Source: Chitinimonas prasina
Lineage (GTDB): Bacteria; Pseudomonadota; Gammaproteobacteria; Burkholderiales; Chitinimonadaceae
DNA length: 64,000 nucleotides
Reading direction: 5' to 3'
Assembly (NCBI RefSeq): GCF_030160395.1
Contig: NZ_BSOG01000001.1
Span: 152,117-216,116, forward strand
Positions 29,763 to 39,434 of this stretch are shown here, in pieces (positions within the stretch are counted from its first letter, which is position 1; every line of letters starts with the position of its first letter). The notes under the pieces were generated by a model, which searched no databases, was not told the DNA's origin, and was given only the letters and a program-made list of their open reading frames with translations. The position numbers and the translations under genes are program-made.

Positions 29763-31973
29763 TCAGTACTTTAGTTCCAGAGTGGCCGACCAATAGGCCG
29801 CGTTACGCTCCACGCTGTGCTGCTCGCTCCGGCCCGCCTCGGTCTGCCGTGACTCGGTCTGCCGTGCGTCACCGGCACCCAGTTGGTTGGCGGTCAGCCG
29901 CAGTTGCACCTGTGGGCTGAACCGCCACGCCGCATACATGTCCAGCGAGCGCTCGCGACCCTTGCGGCGACGGGTACCGGCCTCCAGTTGCACCATCTGG
30001 CCGGGCGACCAGTTGTAACTGCCCCCCAGCGTCAAGGGCAGCGACGCCAGCCGGTAATCCATCCCCAGCTTCAGGCGTTCGCTTTCCTGATCCTCCAGTC
30101 TATTGTCAGGCCCCGGCAGGTCGTGTACCTGCGACCAGTAGCGGCTATAGGCCAGTTGCAGGTCAAGGGGTATGGCCTGTTCCATCAGCTCGGCCAGCGT
30201 AAACTTGGCCTCCAGCTCCACGCCTGTCAGGCTGGCCCGGCCAAGGTTGTAGGGGCGGCGCACCCAGCGCTCCCCTTCCCTGCCTGTACGTTGCCGTACC
30301 ATATCCTGTATCTGCTGGTGGTTCAGGGCAGCGCTCAGCATGCCGTTCTTGCTCAGATAGTGCTCGTAGGCCGCATTGAACTTCCAGGCCAGTGCCGGCT
30401 TGAGTGCCGCATTGCCCGCCAGGTCCGGCGTCAGCTCGGTATTGTCGTCCACCCGCCGTGGCTTGGTCAGCAGGCTGCCCAGGTCTGGCACGGCATAGCT
30501 GCGCGATACGCCAAAGCGTAGCTGGTCCTGCTTGCTCTGCGGCAATCGCCACAAGGTCTGCAGGCTGGGGCTCAGCACGCGGCTACGACGGTCCAGGCTG
30601 GCCTGGGCATCGCGGCTGCGGCTGACCAATTGCTCCCAACGCAGGCCAGCATAGATGGACCATTGTTCGTTCACCGACCACTCATCCTGCCCATAGGCAG
30701 CCAACAGCCAGGTCGAGGCCGTCAACTCACGCCCCAGCCCCGCGTCCATGTCCACCCCGTCCGCCAGTCGGGTCTTGTGCTCTCGCCGTTGCTTCCACTC
30801 GGTCTCGTAACCCAGTTCCAGCTTGTGCTCAGCCTCGCTCAAGGGCAGCGACCATTTTCCGCTGTGCGCCAGCCTGACGTCACGATTGTGCTGCCTCTCG
30901 TGGACCACCATCGGTGTGCCAGGCGGTAGCACGCCACTGAACACCCGCCGGTTGTCCTCATGGCTACTGCCCTGTCCGACCATCCAGCGCAGCGACAGCT
31001 TGCCACCATCCAGCAACGGCATCTGCCGTATCAAGGTGCCCTGCGCCCGCCCCCAACGCCAGTCCACACTGCCCAGCGAGCCATCATAGTCAGGCGCCGT
31101 ACCCGCCAGCAAAGACCGGCGCTGCACCTCACCTTGGCCTTTATCCTCATTGTGGGACAGCAGCATCTGCAGGCTCAGGCTATCGCCTTCGCCGTAGCGC
31201 CAGTTGAGTCGCGGCATCAGATTGAACAACACGCCGCGCGCGCTATAGCGATCTAGCGTCAGCTCATCCTGCTGCTGCAGCCCGGCAGCACTGTAGCGTT
31301 GCATCTGCTGCCAAGTGTCGTGCTCGGTCTGGTCGTAATGGCGCAGCAGGGCACCCACGGTGTAGCCCAACCGGTCCAACTGGTCCGAGCGCTGCAGATT
31401 GAACTGGGGCTGGGCATAGTGATCCTGCTCGCTATAGCGGCCCCGCAAGCTCAGCTCTGCCGTCTGCTTGCGGCTGCCTTCGCGCAGCACGATATTGAGT
31501 ATGCCGCCCATGGCCTGGGCGCTGTATTCAGCGGTGGGCGCGCGCAGTATCTCGATGCGCTCGATCTGCGAAGGCGTCAGCGTATCCAGCGAGAATCCAC
31601 GGGCTATCGGCTCGCCATTGATCAGTATCTGGGTATAGGCGCTACCCATGCCCTGCATGCGTACCTGCAGGCTACGGCCCGAGCCCGAGACGCTCAGTCC
31701 TGGCAAGCGCTTGAGCACATCCCCCAGCCCGCTATCGCCATAGCGGCTGATCTCCTCCCGGCCCACCACGATCTTGCCTGCCGTGGACTGACGACGCAGA
31801 TCGGTTTCCCCCGCCTTTTTGCCACTCACGATCAAGGTCTCGCTAGGCGGTTGCGCTGGCGGCACAAGCGCACCTTCGCCGACATCGGCTGCCGCGGCCG
31901 ACCAAGCCAGGGTGCATGGCACCAGCAGGCGCGACAGGTGCTGGCGACGGGACATGCGACGGTGTTGCTTCAT
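29763..31973 (-). CDS. TonB-dependent outer-membrane receptor
   Basis: A 736-residue receptor. A signal peptide (~1-29) is followed by a TonB-box-like ETLIVSGKK, a plug domain (~60-165) with KRLPGLSVSG, LINGEP and GGILNIVLREG, and a 22-strand-type barrel ending in the aromatic-terminated ATLELKY. The plug pattern (RAPTAEYSAQAMGGILNIVLR) is like receptors for siderophores, cobalamin or other nutrients; I cannot tell which. GAAG lies seven bases before the ATG. No Fur-like palindrome is evident upstream. No ABC or ExbB/TonB genes are adjacent. Confidence 0.92.
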   Translation of the reverse strand: MKQHRRMSRRQHLSRLLVPCTLAWSAAAADVGEGALVPPAQPPSETLIVSGKKAGETDLRRQSTAGKIVVGREEISRYGDSGLGDVLKRLPGLSVSGSGRSLQVRMQGMGSAYTQILINGEPIARGFSLDTLTPSQIERIEILRAPTAEYSAQAMGGILNIVLREGSRKQTAELSLRGRYSEQDHYAQPQFNLQRSDQLDRLGYTVGALLRHYDQTEHDTWQQMQRYSAAGLQQQDELTLDRYSARGVLFNLMPRLNWRYGEGDSLSLQMLLSHNEDKGQGEVQRRSLLAGTAPDYDGSLGSVDWRWGRAQGTLIRQMPLLDGGKLSLRWMVGQGSSHEDNRRVFSGVLPPGTPMVVHERQHNRDVRLAHSGKWSLPLSEAEHKLELGYETEWKQRREHKTRLADGVDMDAGLGRELTASTWLLAAYGQDEWSVNEQWSIYAGLRWEQLVSRSRDAQASLDRRSRVLSPSLQTLWRLPQSKQDQLRFGVSRSYAVPDLGSLLTKPRRVDDNTELTPDLAGNAALKPALAWKFNAAYEHYLSKNGMLSAALNHQQIQDMVRQRTGREGERWVRRPYNLGRASLTGVELEAKFTLAELMEQAIPLDLQLAYSRYWSQVHDLPGPDNRLEDQESERLKLGMDYRLASLPLTLGGSYNWSPGQMVQLEAGTRRRKGRERSLDMYAAWRFSPQVQLRLTANQLGAGDARQTESRQTEAGRSEQHSVERNAAYWSATLELKY

Positions 31974-32226
31974 GTTTTTCTTCGTGCAGTGCTGGGGCGC
32001 GCACTATGCCATAAACACCATGGCGGTTTGTAGGCAAACTCACCATGACGGCGCAGTGCTTGCAGGCATCAACACGATAGCGGCTGAAAGTTCATATCAG
32101 GCTCTTCACCCAAGGATGCCTTACAATAGAGGGTGTTGCCGCCGGCCTCGTGTCCGGCGGCTTTGCATTACGCTGAACCGGCAGGCCAAACCCTGCCGTG
32201 AACTTGCCTTCCCGACTGGAAACACC

Positions 32227-33828
32227 ATGCTGCGCCTGAACGAACTCCGCCTGCCACTAGACCATGCTCCCGAAGCCTTGCCGGCAGCCATTGCCCAGCG
32301 GCTCAAGATCAAGCCTGCCGAGCTGTTGGCATTCGAGGTGTTCAAGCGCAGCTACGACGCCCGCCGTGGTCATCCATTGACCCTGATCTACACCCTGGAT
32401 ATCACGGTCGCCAACGAGGCCGCCCTACTCAAGCGCATGGCCGGCGATAACAAGATCGGCCCCTCGCCCGACACCAGTTACCATTTCGTGGGCCAGGCGC
32501 CTGCCAACCTGCAGCACCGGCCGGTGGTAGTGGGGTTTGGCCCCTGCGGCATCTTTGCCGCGCTGCTGCTAGCGCAAATGGGCTTCAACCCCATCGTGCT
32601 GGAGCGTGGCAAGGAGGTGCGCCAGCGTACCAAGGACACCTGGGGGCTGTGGCGCAAGAATGTGCTCAATCCGGAATCCAACGTGCAGTTCGGCGAAGGC
32701 GGTGCCGGTACCTTCTCCGACGGTAAGCTCTACAGCCAGATCAAGGATCCGCGCCATCTGGGCCGCAAGGTACTGGCCGAATTCGTCAAGGCTGGCGCAC
32801 CCGACGAGATTCTTTACGTCAGCAAGCCGCACATCGGTACCTTCCGCCTGGTCGGCATGGTCGAAAGAATGCGCGAGACCATCACGGCCTTGGGGGGCGA
32901 GGTCCGCTTCGAGCAAAAAGTAACCGATATCCTGATCGAAGACGGTGCCATACGCGGACTGGTCCTGGAAAGCGGCGAACAGCTGCGTACCGACCATGTC
33001 GTCATGGCACTGGGCCATAGTGCCCGCGATACCTTCCAGGTCCTGCATGACCGTGGCGTGTTCATGGAGGCCAAGCCGTTCTCGGTCGGCTTCCGCATCG
33101 AACACCCACAGTCGCTGATCGACCAGGCCCGCTTCGGCAAGCATGCCGGACACCCCCTGCTGGGCGCAGCCGACTACAAGCTGGTACACCATGCCAGCAA
33201 CGGCCGGTCGGTCTACAGCTTCTGCATGTGCCCTGGCGGGACGGTGGTAGCGGCGACCTCAGAACCCAACCGTGTGGTCACCAATGGCATGAGCCAGTAT
33301 TCGCGCAATGAGCGCAATGCCAACGCAGGCATCGTGGTCGGCATCACCCCTGACGACTACCCCGGCGGGGTCATGGCCGGCGTGGCGTTCCAGCGCGAGC
33401 TGGAATCCCGCGCCTTCGTGCTGGGGGGCGGCAACTACGAAGCGCCAGGCCAACTGGTGGGCGACTTTATCGCCAACCGCGCCTCTACCCAGTTGGGCAG
33501 CGTGGAACCCTCGTACAAGCCCGGGGTCAAGCTGGGAAATCTCGATACCGCCCTGCCCGCCTACGCCATCGAGGCCGTACGCGAAGCACTGCCGGCCTTC
33601 GGCAAGCAGATCAAGGGCTTCGACATGCACGACGCCGTCCTTACCGGGGTCGAGACCCGTACCTCTTCCCCCCTTCGTATTACCCGAGGCGAGGACTGCC
33701 AGAGCCTCAACGTCCGTGGCCTGTTCCCGGCCGGCGAGGGCGCAGGCTACGCCGGCGGAATACTCTCGGCCGGCGTGGATGGCATCAAGGTGGCAGAAGC
33801 GTTGGCCTTGAGCGTGCTGAAGGGCTAG
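32227..33828 (+). CDS. FAD-dependent NAD(P)-type oxidoreductase (uncharacterised dehydrogenase family)
   Basis: A 533-residue flavoprotein of the COG2509 type. An N-terminal ~95-residue domain precedes the dinucleotide-binding VVGFGPCGIFAALLLA (~98-113). Further conserved blocks are VLERGKEVRQRTKDTWG, NVQFGEGGAGTFSDGKLY, the SFCMCPGG cysteines near residue 335 and the C-terminal FPAGEGAGYAGGILSAGVDG that closes on FAD. No membrane segment. Members are annotated only as NAD(P)/FAD-dependent oxidoreductases; substrate is not established. Start at 32227 follows GGAAAC. Two bases after its stop a small Tdi1-type gene begins. Confidence 0.88.
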   Translation: MLRLNELRLPLDHAPEALPAAIAQRLKIKPAELLAFEVFKRSYDARRGHPLTLIYTLDITVANEAALLKRMAGDNKIGPSPDTSYHFVGQAPANLQHRPVVVGFGPCGIFAALLLAQMGFNPIVLERGKEVRQRTKDTWGLWRKNVLNPESNVQFGEGGAGTFSDGKLYSQIKDPRHLGRKVLAEFVKAGAPDEILYVSKPHIGTFRLVGMVERMRETITALGGEVRFEQKVTDILIEDGAIRGLVLESGEQLRTDHVVMALGHSARDTFQVLHDRGVFMEAKPFSVGFRIEHPQSLIDQARFGKHAGHPLLGAADYKLVHHASNGRSVYSFCMCPGGTVVAATSEPNRVVTNGMSQYSRNERNANAGIVVGITPDDYPGGVMAGVAFQRELESRAFVLGGGNYEAPGQLVGDFIANRASTQLGSVEPSYKPGVKLGNLDTALPAYAIEAVREALPAFGKQIKGFDMHDAVLTGVETRTSSPLRITRGEDCQSLNVRGLFPAGEGAGYAGGILSAGVDGIKVAEALALSVLKG

Positions 33829-33830
33829 CC

Positions 33831-34268
33831 ATGTCCATACTGGGCGCGGTTGAAGCGGCATGGGGATGGACCGGCATTCGACCAATTGAGCTGGTTGGTG
33901 AGAATGCTTTCGGTAATTTGATGTTGCGCGATGACGATGGCTGCTACTGGCGACTTTGCCCTGAGGATGGCTACTGTGAAATTGTCGCGTCAAATGCCAC
34001 CGAACTCGAGAAGCTATCACTGGACCAGGATTTCTTGCATGACTGGTACATGCAAGCCCTCGTGAATGAAGCAAGGTCATTGCTGGGCGAGCTAAACAAT
34101 GGCCATAAATACTGCCTGAAGATTCCCGGCGTATTGGGCGGCCTTTACGATCGGACCAATCTCGGCACACTGCCGCTTCTAGAGCTGATACATGCCTCAG
34201 GCCACATTGCATATCAGATCAAAGACCTACCAGATGGGTCGAACGTCAATCTCAGGATTACTGAGTAA
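33831..34268 (+). CDS. T6SS immunity protein Tdi1-domain (DUF1851) protein
   Basis: A 145-residue soluble protein matching the Tdi1 C-terminal (DUF1851) pattern: the early GENAFGNLMLRDDDGCYWRLCPE strand pair, the helical DWYMQALVNEARSLLG block, and the late YDRTNLGTLPLLELIHASGHIAYQIKDLPDG. In Agrobacterium, Tdi1 neutralises a type VI DNase effector. No effector, VgrG or T6SS gene is in the window, so this looks like an orphan immunity gene. It starts two bases after the FAD-dehydrogenase stop and uses more A+T-rich codons than that gene. Confidence 0.8.
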   Translation: MSILGAVEAAWGWTGIRPIELVGENAFGNLMLRDDDGCYWRLCPEDGYCEIVASNATELEKLSLDQDFLHDWYMQALVNEARSLLGELNNGHKYCLKIPGVLGGLYDRTNLGTLPLLELIHASGHIAYQIKDLPDGSNVNLRITE

Positions 34269-34424
34269 GCAACAGCATCGATTTTCGTAATCCGCAACCG
34301 TGAGCCAAAGTAGCCAGGAAATCCATACCTGACGGACACCCCCGCCCTGGCCCGGAGCCTATGTCCGATTTGTGGTGGCGCAAGCACACCCCACTTACTG
34401 CAGGTCTTGTATAACCCGCGCTCC

Positions 34425-35141
34425 TTACTTGAGCGGCGACAGGGCCGCATTGAGCCTGTCCATCACGCTGTCCGGCACCTGCTTGCTGCAAAAAAAGTAG
34501 CGCAGCTCGCCTGGGGGCATATCGCCGAAGCGGCGTACGGTCACAACGCCTCGTTGTTCGTCATGCTCGGCCAGCAGCGTGAGCGCTTCCTCCTCGGCGG
34601 CGATTGTCAGGTCGGCCATATTCATTGCCACCATGCGGACAATGCCACTACCTGTGTCCGGCGTGTTGATTCGCTGTGCCTGCATCTGTGCCAAGGCCGC
34701 ATCCAGCGTGGGGCCATAGGAATAGCCCTCCTTCAGTACCACCCGTATGTCACGCCGGCCCAATAGCGCCAGTAGCTTGCTGCCATTGCCCATACGATGG
34801 TCGCTCGCCCGTACCATGGCCACAAAGCTGCCGTCGCGGTAGATGGGCAGGCTGTACTTGCCCAGCCGCTCACGCTCCGGTGTCTTGAAACGCCCGATGG
34901 CGCAGGCCCGCTCCCGGTTCTGTTCTATCAGCGCCATATGGCGCTTAAAGGGTGCTTCTACCAGGCTGGCGGGGATAGCAGCGGCCTGCATCGCCGCATA
35001 GGCTGGGCCGCCCACCAATCCGCCCAGGCCCTGGCCCTCGACATAGGTCAGTGGCGGACGGGTCTCGTAGTAAAAGATCACCGTCTCTGCAGGCGTGGCC
35101 AGCGTCGCCATCAATAGCGGTATCAGCACCATGCTCTCCAT
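34425..35141 (-). CDS. Periplasmic solute-binding protein (SBP_bac_3-like)
   Basis: A 238-residue protein with a short signal peptide (ending near ATPAE) and a family-3 binding fold: VIFYYETRPPLTYVEGQGLGGLVGGPAYAAM, then CAIGRFKTPERE, a DIRVVLKEGYSYG strand and a DLTIAAEEEALTLL segment. It lacks transporter neighbours, like the similar gene at 22723. ATG 35141 is used; an ATG at 35132 with GGAG upstream is also possible. Ligand unknown. Confidence 0.78.
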   Translation of the reverse strand: MESMVLIPLLMATLATPAETVIFYYETRPPLTYVEGQGLGGLVGGPAYAAMQAAAIPASLVEAPFKRHMALIEQNRERACAIGRFKTPERERLGKYSLPIYRDGSFVAMVRASDHRMGNGSKLLALLGRRDIRVVLKEGYSYGPTLDAALAQMQAQRINTPDTGSGIVRMVAMNMADLTIAAEEEALTLLAEHDEQRGVVTVRRFGDMPPGELRYFFCSKQVPDSVMDRLNAALSPLK

Positions 35142-35288
35142 CAACCACGGCTCGATTCCGACCCGTCATCTCATTCTGGTATGAATCTCGCCGTTGTGCT
35201 GCGTCCGGACAGCGGATTTTCGGTGCTATTTACATGCGCGACGGGTCAGGTTTGCTTATCATCGGGCCAAACAACTCAGGACAACGTC

Positions 35289-36563
35289 ATGAATAGCACT
35301 CACTACCTGCTACCGCTCTTGCTTGGACTTGCCGCCTGCGGTGGCGGCGGCGGTAGTGATGGCGGCGGCGGAACCACCACGCCTGGTGCCAGCCAGCCCA
35401 GCATCCAGTCTTTCGGCGCCACGCCGGCCAATATCACCGCAGGCCAATCGAGCACGCTGAGCTGGCAATCAAGCCATGCCACCAGCCTCAGCATCTCGCC
35501 TGGCGTGGGCTTGGTCAGTGGCAACAGTGTTGCCGTTGCACCTGTCACCACCACCACTTACACGCTCACTGCCAGCAATGCCGCCGGCACCATCACGGCC
35601 AGCACCACCGTCACCGTGGGTAGCGGCAACAGCAATGGCAGCTATGGCAGCATGGCGGCGGCCAGCTTGGGCATAGGTGCAGCCTTGAACGGCAGCCTCC
35701 CCTTCCCGGCCAGCAATGCCTGGAACCAGGATATCTCGGCCGCACCGGTAGACCCTAACTCCACCAACATCCTTACCACCATAGGGCTGACCCGCGGCCT
35801 GCATCCAGACTTCGGTGCCGGCCTGTATGAAGGCGCGCCCATAGGCATACCGTATGTGGTGGTCGCCGGCACCCAGGCCAAGGTCAATATCCGCTTCACT
35901 GCCTATGGCGACGAAAGCGACCCTGGCCCGTATCCGGTGCCGGGCAATGCACCTATCGAGGGTAAGCGGCCCGATGGCGGGGCATTCGATGGCGACAGGC
36001 ATGTGCTGGTCGTGGATAAGGACAACAACCGCCTGTATGAGTTGTATCGCGCCTTCCCCCAAAGCGACGGCAGCTGGAACGCCGATGCCGGCGCTGTTTT
36101 CCACCTGGATTCCAACACCGTACGCCCCGGCGGCAAGCCCGGCTGGACCAGTGCCGATGCGGCCGGCCTGCCCATCTTTCCTGGCTTGGTGAGGTACGAT
36201 GAAGCCGCCAGCGGCACGATACGCCATGCGCTGCGCTTTACTGTGAACCAGTCTCGACGCGCCTATGTTCCCCCAGCCACCCACTGGGCCGCCAGTAGCA
36301 CCGACCCCAATCGAGCGCCCATGGGTATGCGGGTCAGGCTCAAGGCCAGCTATGCGATACCCGCCAGTTTCAGCACCGAGAGCCGGGCCATACTGCAGGC
36401 CATGAAAACCTACGGCATGATCGTGGCGGACAACGGCAGCAACTGGTATGTCAGCGGTGCGCCTGATGACCGCTGGAACAATGACAAACTGGTGCGCGAG
36501 CTAGGCAGCGTGAAGGGCGCTGACTTCGAGGTCATCCGCATGGATGGACTGGTCACCCCCTGA
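35289..36563 (+). CDS. Lipoprotein with Ig-like domain and conserved C-terminal region
   Basis: A 424-residue lipoprotein. The signal peptide ends in a lipobox LAAC (lipidated Cys near residue 17), followed by a Gly-rich spacer. An ~80-residue bacterial Ig-like (fibronectin-type) domain runs from PSIQSFGATPANITAGQS to TASTTVTVG. A ~290-residue C-terminal domain then contains GLHPDFGAG, IPYVVVAGTQAKVNIRFTAYGDESDPGPYPVP, HVLVVDKDNNRLYEL, ATHWAAS and a final SNWYVSGAPDDRWNNDKL. This C-terminal region recurs in secreted bacterial proteins of unknown function. The start at 35289 follows AGGA. Outer-membrane anchoring and an extracellular or periplasmic binding role are inferred. Confidence 0.8.
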   Translation: MNSTHYLLPLLLGLAACGGGGGSDGGGGTTTPGASQPSIQSFGATPANITAGQSSTLSWQSSHATSLSISPGVGLVSGNSVAVAPVTTTTYTLTASNAAGTITASTTVTVGSGNSNGSYGSMAAASLGIGAALNGSLPFPASNAWNQDISAAPVDPNSTNILTTIGLTRGLHPDFGAGLYEGAPIGIPYVVVAGTQAKVNIRFTAYGDESDPGPYPVPGNAPIEGKRPDGGAFDGDRHVLVVDKDNNRLYELYRAFPQSDGSWNADAGAVFHLDSNTVRPGGKPGWTSADAAGLPIFPGLVRYDEAASGTIRHALRFTVNQSRRAYVPPATHWAASSTDPNRAPMGMRVRLKASYAIPASFSTESRAILQAMKTYGMIVADNGSNWYVSGAPDDRWNNDKLVRELGSVKGADFEVIRMDGLVTP

Positions 36564-36641
36564 CACACATAGCAACCGTCACAGCTTCGACCGACGGTTG
36601 CACCCTGCTGGCCCATGATGTCGTGGGCCAGCAGCAAGGGC

Positions 36642-37085
36642 CTAGCGGCCCAATCTGCCCTTGACCGGCACCTGGCTCAGAATCAGTCGGCTGTAGGTCT
36701 CCTGTACGCCAGCACGTTCACGCAGCGCCTCTATCAGCCGTACCAGATCCTGCTGGTCTGCACAGGCTGCGCGCACCATATAGTCAAAAGCCCCGGTCAG
36801 CAGCGTCGCCTCCACGATACCCGGTATGGTCTGTATCACGGCCTCGAAGTTGGCTGCCGAGGTATCGGGTCGCATCTTGATATCGATCAGCGCCTCCAGC
36901 GGCAGACCCAGCGCCCCCATGTCCACCCGTGCATGAAAGCCCTGCAAGATGCCCTGCGCCTGCATCCGTCTCACGCGCTCCGCCACCGCATTGGCGCTCA
37001 GGTGTACCTGCTCGGCCAGCTCGCGGAAAGTCAGCCGAGCGTCTCGTCGCAGCAGATCAACAATATCTCTGTCCAGCTTATCCAT
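36642..37085 (-). CDS. Lrp/AsnC-family transcriptional regulator
   Basis: A 147-residue regulator: an AsnC-type winged helix (residues ~3-60, DRDIVDLLRRDARLTFRELAEQVHLSANAVAERVRRM) and a RAM ligand-binding domain with IPGIVEATLLTGAFDYMVRAAC. ATG 37085 is used; a GTG five codons upstream is also in frame. It is divergent from the S41 peptidase gene, with ~120 bases between them, and may control it. The amino-acid ligand is unknown. Confidence 0.92.
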   Translation of the reverse strand: MDKLDRDIVDLLRRDARLTFRELAEQVHLSANAVAERVRRMQAQGILQGFHARVDMGALGLPLEALIDIKMRPDTSAANFEAVIQTIPGIVEATLLTGAFDYMVRAACADQQDLVRLIEALRERAGVQETYSRLILSQVPVKGRLGR

Positions 37086-37160
37086 CGCAGATTTTTCCAC
37101 TGTTAAATATTCAAAACACCACAGAAATACTCACCAATCTCCGCGCGCACCTCGATAAGA

Positions 37161-37188
37161 TTGGCGGTCTCAGCAGCAATCCTACAAT
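37161..37188 (+). promoter_or_regulatory. Putative sigma-70 promoter of the S41 peptidase gene
   Basis: TTGGCG (37161-37166) and TACAAT (37183-37188) are separated by 16 bases, 18 bases upstream of the start at 37207. They match the consensus hexamers at 4/6 and 5/6 positions. Confidence 0.5.
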
Positions 37189-37206
37189 AGAAGATAGAGA
37201 ACCCAG

Positions 37207-38277
37207 ATGACTTCCATGCAACGCTCACAACGCACCCTGTTTGCCGGCCTGCTGGCCACCGGCCTGCTCAGCGCCGACCTGCAAGCCGCACAGCCCGACA
37301 TGACCATAGACGCCAAGGTACGCCAGGAAGTCATCAGTAATACCATCAAGTACCTGGGTGACAACTATGTCTTCCCCGACATGGCCAGCAAGCTGGTGCA
37401 AGACCTCAAGGCGCGGCAACAGCGTGGCGAATACGATAAGCTCACCAGCGCCACCGAGTTTGCCAAGCAGTTGACCGCCGACATGCAGGCCCTGAGCCGC
37501 GACAAGCACCTGAATGCCCGCTATCGGCACGAACCCATTGCCGACGACCGCACCACGGCCAGTGAGTCGGCCGAGGAATTGGCACGCTATGCCCGCCAGG
37601 CGCGTGCACATAACTATGGTTTCAGCAAAATTGAGCGGCTGCCGGGCAATGTAGGGTATCTAAAGCTGGACGGCTTTGAAGACCCCTCGGTCGGAGGCGC
37701 CACGGCCACCGCCGCCATGAACCTGCTGGCCAACAGCGAAGCGCTGATTGTAGACCTGCGTGAAAACGGCGGCGGCAGCCCGGAGATGGTGCAATGGATC
37801 ACCTCCTACCTGTTTGGCACCACCCCGGTACACCTGAATGACCTCTATTACCGGCCACAGAATGAAACCACCCAGTACTGGACCCATGCCCATGTGCCAG
37901 GTGCCCGCATGGCTGACACCCCCGTCTATGTGCTGACCGCCAAGCGTACTTTCTCGGCAGCCGAGGAGTTCAGCTACAACCTGAAGAACCTCAAGCGCGC
38001 CACTCTCGTCGGCGAAACCACTGGCGGCGGCGCCCATCCCGGCGACCGGTATCGGGCACACGCGCACTTCAGCGTGTTTGTTCCCACCGGCCGCGCCATC
38101 AACCCCATCAGCAAGACTAACTGGGAAGGCACGGGTGTAGTACCGGACGTGGCCGTGCCTGCGGCGGAGGCCCTGACCACCGCACACAAGCTGGCCCTGG
38201 AAAAGCTGGCCAAGGACGGACGCGACGAACCAGCCCGCAAGATGGCAGCCATGGCCCTGAGCAAGCCGGCCAACTAA
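37207..38277 (+). CDS. Secreted S41-family (C-terminal-processing-like) peptidase
   Basis: A 356-residue protein with a signal peptide (~1-28). The IRBP/tricorn-like S41 core carries GYLKLDGFEDP, the ALIVDLRENGGGSPEMVQWI block, and the catalytic serine in KRTFSAAEEFSY with a downstream Lys. The NWEGTGVVPDVAVP end is typical of S41B peptidases. There is no PDZ domain between the N-terminal helical region and the core. The substrate is unknown; close relatives are often annotated as hypothetical peptidases or interphotoreceptor-retinoid-binding-protein-like. A perfect hairpin follows the gene. Confidence 0.88.
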   Translation: MTSMQRSQRTLFAGLLATGLLSADLQAAQPDMTIDAKVRQEVISNTIKYLGDNYVFPDMASKLVQDLKARQQRGEYDKLTSATEFAKQLTADMQALSRDKHLNARYRHEPIADDRTTASESAEELARYARQARAHNYGFSKIERLPGNVGYLKLDGFEDPSVGGATATAAMNLLANSEALIVDLRENGGGSPEMVQWITSYLFGTTPVHLNDLYYRPQNETTQYWTHAHVPGARMADTPVYVLTAKRTFSAAEEFSYNLKNLKRATLVGETTGGGAHPGDRYRAHAHFSVFVPTGRAINPISKTNWEGTGVVPDVAVPAAEALTTAHKLALEKLAKDGRDEPARKMAAMALSKPAN

Positions 38278-38292
38278 GGTATCTCGCTGCAC

Positions 38293-38330
38293 CATGCAAA
38301 ACGGCACCTCCAGGGGTGCCGTTTTGCATG
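38293..38330. terminator. Bidirectional intrinsic terminator between S41 peptidase and desaturase
   Basis: A 16-bp perfect stem (CATGCAAAACGGCACC / GGTGCCGTTTTGCATG) with a six-base loop, between two convergent genes. The A/T-rich halves of the stem give a U tract in either direction. Confidence 0.88.
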
Positions 38331-38346
38331 CCAGTGACTGCCGGGT

Positions 38347-39423
38347 TCAAACAGGCTGCATGGCCGGCCGGCTAGGGAAGGCGTGGCGGAACAGGCGCAC
38401 CAGTACGGTGAAGAACTGGCCGGCAAAGCTGCCGGTGTTGTAATGCTGACCGTAGCGCTGGCAGATTTCGCGTACTTCCACCGCCATGCTGGCATAGCGC
38501 CGCGCGGGGATATCCGGAAACAGATGGTGCTCGATCTGATGGCTGAGATTGCCGGTCAGGAAGTGCAGCCAACGGCTGCCCGAGAGATTCGAGGAACCGC
38601 GTAGCTGCCGTACATACCAGCCACCACGGGTCTCGTCCTTGAGTACGGATAGCGGAAAGACTTCGGCGTCCTCGGTGAAATGGCCGCAGAAGATCACGGT
38701 GAACGTCCACAGATTACGCAGCAGGTTGGCCACCGCATTGCCGGCCAGCACCGCCAGCCAGTGCGGCCCGGCGATCAGCGGGAAGAACACATAGTCCTTG
38801 ATGAACTTGCGCCATAGCTTGCGCAGCACCGGTGGCGCCTTGACCTTGAGTTCGGACAGTTTGGCGCGGCCCCGCAGATAGCGGTCCAACTTGAGGTCGA
38901 AGACCGCGATGGCGTACTCGAAGAACACCGCCTGCAGCAATGCCCACAGGGGCTGCAGCAGGTAGAAGGGCCGCCAGCGTTGTTCGGCAAAGATGCGCAC
39001 CGTGCCGTAGCCGATGTCGTGATCCTTGCCCAGCACATTGGTGTAGGTGTGGTGCTGGTAGTTGTGCGTGCGCCGCCAAGCATCGCTGGTGCAGCTATGG
39101 TCCCACTCGAAGTGCTTGCCCGAAAATTCCGGGTCGTTCATGAAGTCATACTGGCCATGCATCACATTGTGGCCCAGCTCCATATTGTCCACGATCTTGG
39201 AGAAAGCCAGCAGCAGCACACCCAGGCACCAGGTGGGCGGGAAAAAACCAGCAAACAGCATCAGCCGACCAGCCAGCTCGGTAATGCGTACGCTGGCACG
39301 GACACGGCGGATATACCGTGCATCGGCCTCGCCCAGCTCGGCCAGGTGGCGGTTGCGCAGGGCATCTAGCTCGGCCCCGAAGGCCGCCAGCTGGTCTGGG
39401 TTCAAGCTCAGACTTTTACTCAT
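38347..39423 (-). CDS. Membrane fatty-acid desaturase
   Basis: A 358-residue membrane desaturase with the three conserved histidine boxes: HNVMH (85-89), HNYQHH (120-125) and HQIEHH (~300). Hydrophobic segments flank each box and place the diiron site on the cytosolic face. It resembles the DesB/DesA acyl-CoA or acyl-lipid desaturases of Pseudomonas and other proteobacteria. It lies 11 bases downstream of a ferredoxin-type reductase, the usual electron donor, and behind a FabR/DesT-like repressor. The likely role is adjusting membrane unsaturation. Regiospecificity cannot be read here. Confidence 0.93.
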   Translation of the reverse strand: MSKSLSLNPDQLAAFGAELDALRNRHLAELGEADARYIRRVRASVRITELAGRLMLFAGFFPPTWCLGVLLLAFSKIVDNMELGHNVMHGQYDFMNDPEFSGKHFEWDHSCTSDAWRRTHNYQHHTYTNVLGKDHDIGYGTVRIFAEQRWRPFYLLQPLWALLQAVFFEYAIAVFDLKLDRYLRGRAKLSELKVKAPPVLRKLWRKFIKDYVFFPLIAGPHWLAVLAGNAVANLLRNLWTFTVIFCGHFTEDAEVFPLSVLKDETRGGWYVRQLRGSSNLSGSRWLHFLTGNLSHQIEHHLFPDIPARRYASMAVEVREICQRYGQHYNTGSFAGQFFTVLVRLFRHAFPSRPAMQPV

Positions 39424-39434
39424 GGTGGTCTCGT

